Positions 26,363 to 34,815 of a DNA stretch of 64,000 nt are shown piece by piece. Numbering within the stretch: the first letter of the stretch is position 1; every line of letters begins with the position of its first letter. The stretch comes from JAMQPK01 sp963761975 (GTDB taxonomy: Bacteria > Acidobacteriota > Vicinamibacteria > Vicinamibacterales > JAMQPK01): NCBI GenBank assembly GCA_963761975.1, contig CAVXIR010000003.1, positions 372,001 through 436,000 of the forward strand. Reading direction: 5' to 3'. Position numbers and translations under genes: made by a program. A model generated the notes under the pieces. That model was not told the DNA's origin. It ran no database searches and worked only from the letters and a program-made list of their open reading frames with translations.

Positions 26363-28201
26363 ATGACCGTCTGGATGCACGTAGCGGGCTGGGTTCTCGT
26401 TCATTTTGTCTGGCAGGGCGCCGCGCTCGCATTGGTCGGGGTTCTGGCGCTTCGCGCCTGCCGCCGGCAGCCGGCGACCGTGCGATACGCGATCGCGTGC
26501 GGAACGCTGGTGACGATGCTGTCGGCGGTGCTGGCTACCGCAGCGCTCGTCGATGTCAGCGATGCGCGCAAGGCCAAGCCTCAAACGGTGCGGGTATTAA
26601 TCGCACGTCAGCGGTCCAGCGATGCGTCATTGCCCATTCAGCTCGACACGCGACCGCCATCGACGCCCCGTGCCTTCAGCAGCGCCGACGTCGAGTCGCT
26701 GTTTCCGTGGGTGGTATCGATATGGCTCGTCGGCGTCACGCTCTTGCTCGCACGTTATGCGGCGGCCTGGTGGCGCGTGCGATGTCTGCATCAGCTTGGG
26801 TCGCAGACGGTCTGTTCGGCGTGGCAGGCAACGGGCAATCGCATCGCCGCCCGGCTCGGGCTCGACGGGGTCATTCGCATCGTCGAGCTCGCGCAGATCG
26901 ATGTGCCATTTGTCATCGGGTGTCTGCGCCCGATCGTCGTGTTGCCGCTTTCGGTGATGTCGCACCTCACCGTGGTACAGGTGGAGGCGATTCTCGCGCA
27001 CGAGCTTGCGCATGTTCGTCGGCATGACTACCTCGTGAACCTGCTGCAAACGCTTGCCGAGACGCTGTTCTTCTATCATCCGGCGGTCTGGTGGATATCG
27101 GCGCGGATTCGGGATGAGCGCGAGCACTGCTGCGACGATGTGGCCGTAGAGATGTGCGGCGACCCTGTGAGTTATGCCGCGGCACTAACAGAGCTCGAGA
27201 GCTGGAGGAGCACCGACATCGGGCTGGCCCCGGCGGCCAACGGCGGGTCGCTGCTCAATCGCGTTCGGCGCATTCTTCGCGTGGAGATCTCGAGTCAGAT
27301 GCAGGTGTCGCCCTCGACGATTGGCATCGCGCTCGTCGCCGGTGTGCTTGCGACGGCAACGGCTCTGGCGCAAACCGAGCCATCATCCGAAAGGCCAAAG
27401 TTCGAAGTGGCGTCCGTGCGGCCAAACACCTCGGGCGACAACAAGGTCGGTATCGACATTCAACCTGGGGGACGTGCGACGGCGGTGAATGCACCGCTGA
27501 TGATGATTATTCGAAATGCGTATCGCCTTCAGGAATTTCAGCTCGTTGGTGCGCCCGACTGGGTTCTGTCGGCGCGGTATGACATTACGGCCAAGGCCGA
27601 CCGTGAATTTCCGCCGCCCGTGCCTGGTGGCGAGATCAGCCCGGCTCAGTTGATGTTTCAATCGTTGCTCGAAGAGCGGTTCAAATTGACGGTTCATCGC
27701 GAAACGCGCGAGTTGCCGATGTATGCGCTTGTCGTCGCTCGGCCCGATGGCAGGCTTGGTCCACAGCTGACTCCCTCGACGCTCGATTGTGGGGCTATCA
27801 ATGCTGCCCGCCGCTCGGGGGCGCCGCCGTCGCCTCCGAAAGCTGGGGAGCGACCTCTTTGCGGTATCCGAATCGGGTTTGGCCAATTGACAGGTACGGG
27901 GTTTCCGTTGACCAACCTGGCCAGTGCGCTCGTGCAATTCGTGCAACGAAGCGTCGTCGATCGCACGGGATTGAGCGGCCATTACGATTTCGATCTGAAA
28001 TGGACCCCCGATCAGTTGCCGCCGCGGCCGGCGGGGATGCCGGCAGATCAGCGGATCCGCATGAACGGCGTCGAGATCGATCCGAATGGTCCGTCGATAT
28101 TCACTGCCGTGCAGGAGCAGCTCGGGCTGAAGCTCGATGCACAGCGGGGGCCGGTCGAAGTGCTCGTGATCGACCATATCGAGCGTCCGACCCCTGACTG
28201 A
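26363..28201 (+). CDS. M56 (BlaR1-like) metalloprotease fused to a TIGR03435 domain (pair 3)
   Basis: The 612-residue protein has about four membrane segments, a zinc site HELAH (213-217) with DEREHCCDDVAVE downstream, and a membrane helix near 318-335. A full TIGR03435 domain follows from about 343 to the end (KFEVASVRPNTSG; LVGAPDWVLSARYDITAKAD; RSVVDRTGLSGHYDFDLKW; SIFTAVQEQLGLKLDA; VLVIDHIERPTPD). It has the same architecture as pair 2 but the sequences are diverged. It probably destroys the BlaI encoded upstream when TIGR03435 senses its signal. An AAGGAAGG precedes the ATG. Confidence 0.9.
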   Translation: MTVWMHVAGWVLVHFVWQGAALALVGVLALRACRRQPATVRYAIACGTLVTMLSAVLATAALVDVSDARKAKPQTVRVLIARQRSSDASLPIQLDTRPPSTPRAFSSADVESLFPWVVSIWLVGVTLLLARYAAAWWRVRCLHQLGSQTVCSAWQATGNRIAARLGLDGVIRIVELAQIDVPFVIGCLRPIVVLPLSVMSHLTVVQVEAILAHELAHVRRHDYLVNLLQTLAETLFFYHPAVWWISARIRDEREHCCDDVAVEMCGDPVSYAAALTELESWRSTDIGLAPAANGGSLLNRVRRILRVEISSQMQVSPSTIGIALVAGVLATATALAQTEPSSERPKFEVASVRPNTSGDNKVGIDIQPGGRATAVNAPLMMIIRNAYRLQEFQLVGAPDWVLSARYDITAKADREFPPPVPGGEISPAQLMFQSLLEERFKLTVHRETRELPMYALVVARPDGRLGPQLTPSTLDCGAINAARRSGAPPSPPKAGERPLCGIRIGFGQLTGTGFPLTNLASALVQFVQRSVVDRTGLSGHYDFDLKWTPDQLPPRPAGMPADQRIRMNGVEIDPNGPSIFTAVQEQLGLKLDAQRGPVEVLVIDHIERPTPD

Positions 28202-28208
28202 AACACCA

Positions 28209-28257
28209 TTGAGCCTCGGAGCTATTTTTATAGCATAGACATGTTATAAAAATAACA
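28209..28257 (+). promoter_or_regulatory. Second copy of the pair-1 BlaI operator
   Basis: The 16-mer TGTTATAAAAATAACA at 28242-28257 is identical to the palindrome at the first BlaI gene. Just before it lies a second, related palindrome GCTATTTTTATAGC (28221-28234). A possible -35 (TTGAGC, 28209-28214) and -10 (TAGCAT, 28231-28236) overlap both. It stands upstream of the TIGR03435 / TonB-receptor / VWA operon. Confidence 0.7.
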
Positions 28258-28261
28258 CAAA

Positions 28262-28384
28262 GTGAGAGATGCGCCCCTCAATTTTTACTGCGCTGCAGGG
28301 CAGCTTGGGTTGAAACTGGAGTCTACCCGCGGGCCTGTCGACGTGCTGGTCAGCGATCACGTTGAACGTCCGTCGCCCAACTAA
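28262..28384 (+). pseudogene. Remnant of a TIGR03435 C-terminus
   Basis: The sequence reads RPSIFTALQGSLG, then after a one-base shift near 28309 LKLESTRGPVDVLVSDHVERPSPN and a stop at 28382-28384. This is the last 38 or so residues of a TIGR03435 domain. The rest of the gene is missing and the operator lies directly in front, as if a larger BlaI/M56/TIGR03435 gene had lost its middle. Confidence 0.75.
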
Positions 28385-28386
28385 AC

Positions 28387-29334
28387 ATGGAACTTACAAT
28401 GCTTCCGCGTCGAATCACCTGCATGACAGGCAAACGCCTCCTCTCTGTTTTCGTGAGTGCCATCTTGCTGCTGGTGCCCCGTGTCGCCGATGGCCTTCGT
28501 GCGCAGTCGGCGGATCCTGCCGGCGCCAGACCGAAGTTCGAAGTGGCCTCGGTCCGCCCCAACACCTCAGGCGACGGAAAGATCATGCTCGGCATTCAGC
28601 CCGGAGGACGCTTCAATGCCGTGAACGTTCCGCTGTGGGATCTGATTCGGCAGGCGCACAACCTGCAGCGGTCGCAGCTCGTCGGCGGACCGGACTGGCT
28701 CGAGAGCGCTCGATTCGACATCGTGGCAAAAGCTGAAGGAGACATACCTCGCGCGGGCCCGGGCTCACCGCCTGGACCGCTCAATTTCATGATGCAGGAT
28801 TTGCTGGAAGATCGCTTCAAGCTGAAGGCGCATCGCGAAACACGCGAGATGCCGATCTATGCGCTCGTGCTCGCGCGCGCCGACGAGAAGCCGGGTCAGG
28901 GACTGCGTCCATCAACCGCCGATTGCGAAGCGTTCCGCGGCCGGGGCCGTGGCGGTCCCGAGCCTGGAGGCCCGCCCCGCGCCATGTTCACCCCCGGCGA
29001 ACGGCCAACCTGCGGAATGATGGTCGGGCCGGGACAGGTGATGGCGGGAGGCATTCCGATGTCGCAGCTCACCGTCATGCTGTCACAGTACACCCAGCGC
29101 ATCGTGGTGGATCGCACAGGCCTGAAAGGGAACTTCGATATCGATCTGACATTCACGCCAGACAGGATGCCGCAAGGGCAACCGCCTCCGGGCATGCAGT
29201 TGCCGCCCATCGATCCGAACGGTCCGTCGATCTTCACGGCCATTCAAGAGCAACTTGGCCTGAAGCTGGAATCCGAGCGCGGTCCGACCGAAGTGCTGGT
29301 CATCGATCATGTCGAACGTCCGACGCCCGATTAG
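28387..29334 (+). CDS. Secreted TIGR03435-family protein (copy 7)
   Basis: The 315-residue protein has a signal peptide (LLSVFVSAILLLVPRVADGLRAQ); an alternative start is Met13. Motifs are KFEVASVRPNTSGDGK, GGRFNAVNVPLWDLIRQAH, LVGGPDWLESARFDIVAKAEG, EDRFKLKAHRETREMPIY, RIVVDRTGLKGNFDIDLTF, SIFTAIQEQLGLKLES and VLVIDHVERPTPD. It is the first gene of an operon with the TonB-dependent receptor; the two overlap by 26 bp. The BlaI-1-type operator 130 bp upstream suggests control by the first BlaI/M56 pair. Confidence 0.87.
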   Translation: MELTMLPRRITCMTGKRLLSVFVSAILLLVPRVADGLRAQSADPAGARPKFEVASVRPNTSGDGKIMLGIQPGGRFNAVNVPLWDLIRQAHNLQRSQLVGGPDWLESARFDIVAKAEGDIPRAGPGSPPGPLNFMMQDLLEDRFKLKAHRETREMPIYALVLARADEKPGQGLRPSTADCEAFRGRGRGGPEPGGPPRAMFTPGERPTCGMMVGPGQVMAGGIPMSQLTVMLSQYTQRIVVDRTGLKGNFDIDLTFTPDRMPQGQPPPGMQLPPIDPNGPSIFTAIQEQLGLKLESERGPTEVLVIDHVERPTPD

Positions 29335-32224
29335 GGACGCAGCGTTGTTCGTGCGGTTGGCGACTGTCGCCGCGCTGGTGGCTGCCAGCGTCGCGGTCGC
29401 TGCCGATGAGCACGGCGTGGTGACTTTCAATGGCCTGCCTGTTCCGGGCGCGACCATCACCGCGATTCAGGGCGACAAGAAGATCGTCGTGTCGTCCGAT
29501 TCGGAAGGCCGATATCAGCTTCCCGGTCTCGACGCCGGCAACTACGCGCTTCGCGTCGAGATGCTGGGGTTCCAACCGGTGACACGAGACGTGCTGCCGG
29601 GAGGAGAGCCCGTCGCATCGACGTTCGAGCTTTCACTTTTGCCCTTCGACGAAATCAAAAAGATCGCGACGATCAGTAAACTGGTTGTCGCCGTCGAGGC
29701 TGCCGCACCTGACGCACCCAACGCACCTAACGCCCCCGACGCACCAAGTCCGGTCGATCCCGAGCTGGAGCGTCAGGCTGCCGAGGGCTTCCTCGTGAAT
29801 GGCAGCGTCAACAACGCGGCCGCGTCGCCGTTTGCGCAGGCGCGCGGGTTCGGCAACAACCGCCCCGGCCAGCGGTCGCTGTACAGCGGCGGGTTCGGGT
29901 TCACGCTCGGCACATCGGCTCTCGATGCGCGCCCTTTTTCGTTCGCCGGCACGCGCGTCCCAAAGGCCGATTACACCGACACTCAGTTCGCCGCATCGTT
30001 CGGCGGACCCTTCAAAATCCCCGGCGTGAGGAACCGCCCCGTGTTGTTTGCCGGCTTTCAGCACAGCGGCGATCACAACGCGCTCGCGCAATCTGCGGTT
30101 CTGCCGACGCTGAAACAGCGCTCAGGGGATTTTTCGGGGTCGGCCGACATTCGCGATCCGCGGACCGGCCTTCCGTTTCCCGGCAACGTGATTCCTGCTT
30201 CTCGCGTCAGCCCGCAGGCGTCGGCGCTGTTGACCCTGTATCCTGCGCCGAATGTCGATGCGGGCGGTTCGTACAACTTTCAGACGACGACGCTGACGGC
30301 GACAAATCTGGACAATTTTCAATCTCGCATCAGCCACGGCATCACGGCCAGGGACTCGTTGCTCGTGACGACGACGTATCAGCGCACGAACACCGAAACC
30401 GTCAATGTGTTCGGGTTCCTCGATTCGAATACCTCGTCTAATCTCGATTCGGCCGTCAACTGGTCGCACCGGTTCAACCAGTTCTTCGTCTTGCGGATCG
30501 GCTATCAGTTTCTTCGGCAGACGAGCGACTCGACGCCCCACTTTGCCGATCGCGCAAATATCTCGGGCGGGGCGGGCATTAGCGGGAACAATCAGGAGCC
30601 GGTCAACTGGGGACCGCCAAATCTCACCTTTTCGAGTGGTGTGGCCGGACTGGCCACGGGGCAGTACCTGCGGCAGAACAGCCGGAGCCATGCCTTCTCT
30701 TCTGAAGCGCTGTGGCGCACGCGCGGTGGACACAACTTCACATTCGGCGGAGCGATGCGGCCGCTCACGGTCGACGTGCTCGGGCAGCAGAACGCACGAG
30801 GCATCTTTGGCTTCGATGGTTCGATCACGGGTTCGGATTTTGCGGATTTCCTGTTGGGTCTTCCGAACTCGGCCGCGCTGGCGTTCGGTAACGCGGACAA
30901 GCTGCTGCACGCCCATTCGGCGAATGCGTACCTGACTGATGACTGGCGAATCAATCCGACCGTGACGTTGAACTACGGGCTTCGCTGGGAGTATGAGTCG
31001 CCGTTGACCGAGTCTCTCGGCCGCCTCGTGAATCTTGACGTGGCTCCGGGCTATACATCGGCGACGCCCGTCGTCGGTGCCGAGTTTGAGTCCGACAAGC
31101 GCGGTGTTCAGCCGCGCGTGGGCGTGGCTTTGCGCCCCATTGCGGGATCGTCGCTCGTCGTTCGGGCCGGATACGGCATTTATCGCAACACCGGTGTGTA
31201 TCAGTCGCTCGCGTTGATGCTGGCGCAGCAGCCGCCGTTATCTCGAACCTTGAGCGTCGAAAGCACGCTGGCTCAGCCTCTCACGATGGCGAACGGTTTC
31301 AACGCGCCGGCGAAGCCTCTGGCGAATACGTTTGCCGTCGATCCCGATTTTCGTGTCAGCTACGCGCATAACTGGCAGGCGTCGGTTCAGCGGGATCTTC
31401 CGGCGTCGCTCACCGTCACGGCGACATACCTCGGCACGAAGGGCAGTCACCTGATGCAGGAATTCGTGCCGAACACCTACCCGGTCGGCGCGGCGAATCC
31501 GTGTCCCGCGTGCCCCAGCGGTTTCGTCTACCTTGTGTCGGACGGTTCGTCCTTGAAAAACGCGGGCCAGTTGCAGGTGCGCCGCCGGCTACGGAATGGG
31601 TTTACGGCGGTTGCGCAGTACACCTTCTCGAAGGCGACGGACAACGCTGCGACATTTACGACCGCAGATCTCAATGGCGCCGTCATCGCCCAGAACTGGC
31701 TCGATCTCGATGCCGAACACGCGTTGTCCAGCTTCGATCAACGGCATCTCCTGACCGTTCAGGGGGAATATTCAGGACGGGGGTTTTTACGCGACTGGAC
31801 CTTCACGAGCCAGCTCACGGCTGGCAGCGGGCTGCCCCTCACGCCCGTCTACCTCACGTCGATTGCCGGCACGGGCCTGACCGGTTCGATCCGCGGCAGT
31901 TACACAGGTGCGCCGATCAGCGAGGCGCCCGATGGGTTCTATGTCAATCCAGCGGCGTTTGCTGTACCCGTGGCAGGTGAGTGGGGAAGTGCCGCCCGCA
32001 ATTCGATTACCGGGCCGCCGCAGTTTTCGCTGAACGCGGGCGTCACGCGAACGTTCGTTCTCCGGGGTCGATGGTCGATGGACTGGCGGCTCGATGCGAC
32101 GAACCTCTTGAACACGGTCACATACTCGAGCCTGAACACGATCGTCGGCAGCCCTCAATTCGGATTGCCGAATCGTGCAAACGCCATGCGCAAGCTTCTT
32201 TCCAGTCTGCGGGTGAGGTTCTGA
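29309..32224 (+). CDS. TonB-dependent receptor-like outer-membrane protein with CnaB-type N-terminus
   Basis: The product has 971 residues: a signal peptide, then a carboxypeptidase-regulatory/CnaB domain (VVTFNGLPVPGATITA; SSDSEGRYQLPGLDAGNYALRV, about 38-110). An Ala-Pro-Asn/Asp repeat at 133-147 is followed by a long beta-barrel of the Oar type rich in paired aromatic strands, ending with aromatic ARVRF-like residues (LRVRF). No separate plug box was recognised. It should form an outer-membrane channel or adhesin. The ATG lies inside the conserved TIGR03435 tail of the previous gene. The last base of its stop is the first base of the VWA start (TGATG). Confidence 0.85.
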   Translation: MSNVRRPIRDAALFVRLATVAALVAASVAVAADEHGVVTFNGLPVPGATITAIQGDKKIVVSSDSEGRYQLPGLDAGNYALRVEMLGFQPVTRDVLPGGEPVASTFELSLLPFDEIKKIATISKLVVAVEAAAPDAPNAPNAPDAPSPVDPELERQAAEGFLVNGSVNNAAASPFAQARGFGNNRPGQRSLYSGGFGFTLGTSALDARPFSFAGTRVPKADYTDTQFAASFGGPFKIPGVRNRPVLFAGFQHSGDHNALAQSAVLPTLKQRSGDFSGSADIRDPRTGLPFPGNVIPASRVSPQASALLTLYPAPNVDAGGSYNFQTTTLTATNLDNFQSRISHGITARDSLLVTTTYQRTNTETVNVFGFLDSNTSSNLDSAVNWSHRFNQFFVLRIGYQFLRQTSDSTPHFADRANISGGAGISGNNQEPVNWGPPNLTFSSGVAGLATGQYLRQNSRSHAFSSEALWRTRGGHNFTFGGAMRPLTVDVLGQQNARGIFGFDGSITGSDFADFLLGLPNSAALAFGNADKLLHAHSANAYLTDDWRINPTVTLNYGLRWEYESPLTESLGRLVNLDVAPGYTSATPVVGAEFESDKRGVQPRVGVALRPIAGSSLVVRAGYGIYRNTGVYQSLALMLAQQPPLSRTLSVESTLAQPLTMANGFNAPAKPLANTFAVDPDFRVSYAHNWQASVQRDLPASLTVTATYLGTKGSHLMQEFVPNTYPVGAANPCPACPSGFVYLVSDGSSLKNAGQLQVRRRLRNGFTAVAQYTFSKATDNAATFTTADLNGAVIAQNWLDLDAEHALSSFDQRHLLTVQGEYSGRGFLRDWTFTSQLTAGSGLPLTPVYLTSIAGTGLTGSIRGSYTGAPISEAPDGFYVNPAAFAVPVAGEWGSAARNSITGPPQFSLNAGVTRTFVLRGRWSMDWRLDATNLLNTVTYSSLNTIVGSPQFGLPNRANAMRKLLSSLRVRF
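29705..29749 (+). repeat. 9-bp minisatellite in the receptor gene, 5 units
   Basis: Five in-frame 9-bp units related to GCACCCAAC encode APD-APN-APN-APD-APS. It is the same unit as in the next gene (32512-32583) and, in reverse orientation, after nuoD. Confidence 0.85.
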
Positions 32225-34359
32225 TGCGCGCGGGTGGAGCCCTCGCTCACACGCTGGTGATTGCGGCGGTGGTGATGACTCCGGTAGGGCGCAGCGTCAG
32301 CCGGGCATCAGCGCAGCAGCCGGTCTTCCGCACCGAAACGCGACTGATCATCGAGACCGTCACGGTGAAGGACAACCAGGGGCGTGCCATCGAAGGGCTC
32401 ACGGCGAAGGACTTTGCGATCACCGAGGATGGCGAACCCCAGGAGATCGCATTCGTCGAATTTCAACGCCTCGACCCAGCCTCCGCCGCTGACGCGGGGC
32501 AAGCGCGCACCGCACCCAGCGCACCCAACGCACCTAACGCACCCAACGCACCCAACGCACCCAACGCACCCAACGCACCCAGTATGGTGCAGGGTCAAAT
32601 TTCGGCGACCACTCCGGCGGATATCCGGTATCGCGACAAGCGGCTGATTGTGTTGTATTTCGACATGACTGCCATGGGGGGTGCCGATCAGATGCGGGCG
32701 TTCGCGGCTGCGCAGAAGTTCCTCGCCACAATGGACGGGTCGGTGCTCATGGCGATCATGGCGTTTCAGGGCGGCGCCGTCCGGGTGAAGACCGACTTCA
32801 CCGACGATCGACCGCGTCTGGAGGAACAGATTCTGCGATTGATCTACGGCGACGATCTCGATGGTGATGGGCTTCCGGACACGCCTGAAACCGGAACGGC
32901 GTTCGGACAGGACGATTACGAGTTCAATGTGTTCAATACCGATCGGCAGCTTTCTGCGCTGCAGACGGCGATGTCGATGCTGCGGCCGTTGCCCGAGCGA
33001 AAGTCCCTGGTGTATTTCTCGAGCGGCCTCCGGCTGAACGGAACCGACAACCACGCGCAGCTGCGCGCGACGACCAATGCGGCGCTCCGCGCCAACGTGT
33101 CGATTCACGCCGTCGACGCGCGCGGTCTGGTCGCGCAGGCCCCGCTGGGCGATGCCTCGAGGCCGTCGCCAGGTGGCATGCAGATGTTCACTGGCCAGGG
33201 CGCACTGACAATGGCCACCAATTTCCAGCGGTCGCAGGACACGCTGTACGCGCTATCCAAGGACACGGGCGGCAGCCCGATGTTCGACTACAACGACCTC
33301 TCGTTGGGCATCACGCGCGCCGTCGAGTCGATGACGAGCTATTACATCATCGGCTACTACAGCACCCACACCGCCGCCGACGGACGCTTCCGCCGCGTGC
33401 GCGTCTCGCTGGCCAACGGGATGACGGCGGACGTGCAGTATCGCTCGGGGTACTTCGCCGACAAGACATGGGCGAAGCTGTCGACTGCCGACAGAGAGCG
33501 CCAGCTCGAAGAGGCGCTGATGATGGAAAACCCGGTGACTGACATCACGATTGCGATGGAGGTGAACTACTTCCAGCTCAACCGTGCCGAGTATTTCGTG
33601 CCGGTCGGCGTGAAGATTCCGGGCAGCGAGCTGGTGCTCGCACAGCGGGGTGGTGCGGCGCGAACGGTCATTGATTTCATCGGCGAGATCAAAGACGACT
33701 ACGGCATCACGATTCAGAACGTGCGCGACAAGCTCGACATCAGACTCAACGCCGAAACGGCAAGCCAGCTGGCCAGGCGGCCGATTCAGTACCAGACAGG
33801 GTTTACGCTGCTGCCCGGGAAGTACGTCATCAAGATGCTTGCCCGTGACGCCGAGACCGGGCGGATGGGCACGTTTCAGACGAACTTCACGATTCCGAAT
33901 CTCAACCGGGAGGAGAAGCGAATCCCGACGAGCACGGTGGTCTTAAGCAGCCAGCGCGTTCCGTTGTCTGATGCGATTTACAGCGTGCGGCAGAAGCTGC
34001 CGGCCGACGCCGTCAATCCGCTGGTGTTCAACGGCGAGAAGCTCATCCCGAGCGTGACGCGCGTGTTCAGCAAAGGGCGTGACTTTCACGTGTTCCTTCA
34101 GGCGTATCAGCGCGCAGCCACGACCACACAGCCGCTGGTCGCCAGCGTGTCGTTCTACCGGGACGGGACGAAGGTCTATGAAAGCGCGCCGCTCGCGATT
34201 GTTGCCGGCCTGAACCCCAAGACAAAGGCCGTTCCACTGCAGTTCACTGTTTCGCTCGAGGGCTTCCCAACCGGCCGCTACGACTGCCAGGTTTCGGTCC
34301 TGGATCCGACCGCTGCCAAGGCCACCTTCTGGCGCGCGCCGATTGTGATCATTCCCTGA
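32224..34359 (+). CDS. VWA-like secreted protein, TIGR03436 type
   Basis: The product has 711 residues from the ATG at 32224. A signal peptide is followed by the TIGR03436 N-terminal motif (VTVKDNQGRAIEGLTAKDFAITEDG), an (APN)n spacer at 97-120 and a von Willebrand A-like domain (RLIVLYFDMTAMGG onward; ERKSLVYFSSGL). The metal-site motif is DMTAM rather than DxSxS, so metal binding may be altered. The C-terminal half is beta-rich. These proteins are typical of Acidobacteriota, exported, and of unknown role. It ends the TIGR03435 / receptor / VWA operon. Confidence 0.88.
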   Translation: MRAGGALAHTLVIAAVVMTPVGRSVSRASAQQPVFRTETRLIIETVTVKDNQGRAIEGLTAKDFAITEDGEPQEIAFVEFQRLDPASAADAGQARTAPSAPNAPNAPNAPNAPNAPNAPSMVQGQISATTPADIRYRDKRLIVLYFDMTAMGGADQMRAFAAAQKFLATMDGSVLMAIMAFQGGAVRVKTDFTDDRPRLEEQILRLIYGDDLDGDGLPDTPETGTAFGQDDYEFNVFNTDRQLSALQTAMSMLRPLPERKSLVYFSSGLRLNGTDNHAQLRATTNAALRANVSIHAVDARGLVAQAPLGDASRPSPGGMQMFTGQGALTMATNFQRSQDTLYALSKDTGGSPMFDYNDLSLGITRAVESMTSYYIIGYYSTHTAADGRFRRVRVSLANGMTADVQYRSGYFADKTWAKLSTADRERQLEEALMMENPVTDITIAMEVNYFQLNRAEYFVPVGVKIPGSELVLAQRGGAARTVIDFIGEIKDDYGITIQNVRDKLDIRLNAETASQLARRPIQYQTGFTLLPGKYVIKMLARDAETGRMGTFQTNFTIPNLNREEKRIPTSTVVLSSQRVPLSDAIYSVRQKLPADAVNPLVFNGEKLIPSVTRVFSKGRDFHVFLQAYQRAATTTQPLVASVSFYRDGTKVYESAPLAIVAGLNPKTKAVPLQFTVSLEGFPTGRYDCQVSVLDPTAAKATFWRAPIVIIP
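32512..32583 (+). repeat. 9-bp minisatellite in the VWA gene, 8 units
   Basis: Eight units of GCACCCAAC (first and last ending AGC/AGT) encode Ala-Pro-Asn repeats. The units are almost identical at DNA level, third positions included, indicating recent expansion rather than protein-level selection alone. Confidence 0.92.
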
Positions 34360-34365
34360 GACTCC

Positions 34366-34812
34366 GTGCATCCCAGGGCTGAACAACTGATTCGCGAGCT
34401 CGCGCTGCAGCCGCATCCTGAGGGCGGGCACTACGCAGAGATGCACCGGTCGCCCGCGGTCACCTCAATCTGCTTTCTGCTCGCCGCCGGAGAGATGAGC
34501 CGGTGGCACTGCGTGCGCTCGGAAGAGATCTGGCATTTTTATGAAGGCGCGCCGCTCGAGCTGCTGCAGCTGACGCCGGCAGGCACCGATCTCGAGCGCG
34601 TTCAGTTGGGTCCGTTCGACGATCGACAACGGCCCGTGCACTGTGTGCCGGCGAACCATTGGCAGGCGGCGCGGTCACGGGGCGCCTATACCTTGGTCGG
34701 ATGTACGGTTGCGCCGGCCTTCCAGTTTGCCGACTTTGCCCTCCTCAGGGACTCGCCCCCATTGGCAGAGACGATTCGCCGAAATCACCCCGCCGTGGCC
34801 CAGTTCGTGTAA
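34366..34812 (+). CDS. DUF985-family cupin protein
   Basis: The 148-residue protein begins with GTG six bases after the VWA stop. Family marks are LIRELALQPHPEGGHYAEMHRS, then SRWHCVRSEEIWHFYEGAPLELLQL and PANHWQAARSRGAYTLVGCTVAPAFQFADF, the small double-stranded beta-helix of DUF985. Some relatives were annotated as sugar-nucleotide or thiol-related enzymes, but the reaction is not established. It is soluble and probably cytoplasmic. Confidence 0.85.
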   Translation: MHPRAEQLIRELALQPHPEGGHYAEMHRSPAVTSICFLLAAGEMSRWHCVRSEEIWHFYEGAPLELLQLTPAGTDLERVQLGPFDDRQRPVHCVPANHWQAARSRGAYTLVGCTVAPAFQFADFALLRDSPPLAETIRRNHPAVAQFV

Positions 34813-34815
34813 CGT

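Noticed and set aside
15706..28201. Beta-lactam resistance (bla/mec) locus
   Set aside because: No beta-lactamase or PBP2a gene is present and none of the M56 proteins has a penicillin-binding sensor domain.
32512..32583. Short regular repeats as a CRISPR array (also 50075-50146 and 8255-8412)
   Set aside because: Units are 9-13 bp, contiguous or irregular, with no unique spacers of 30-40 bp and no cas genes.
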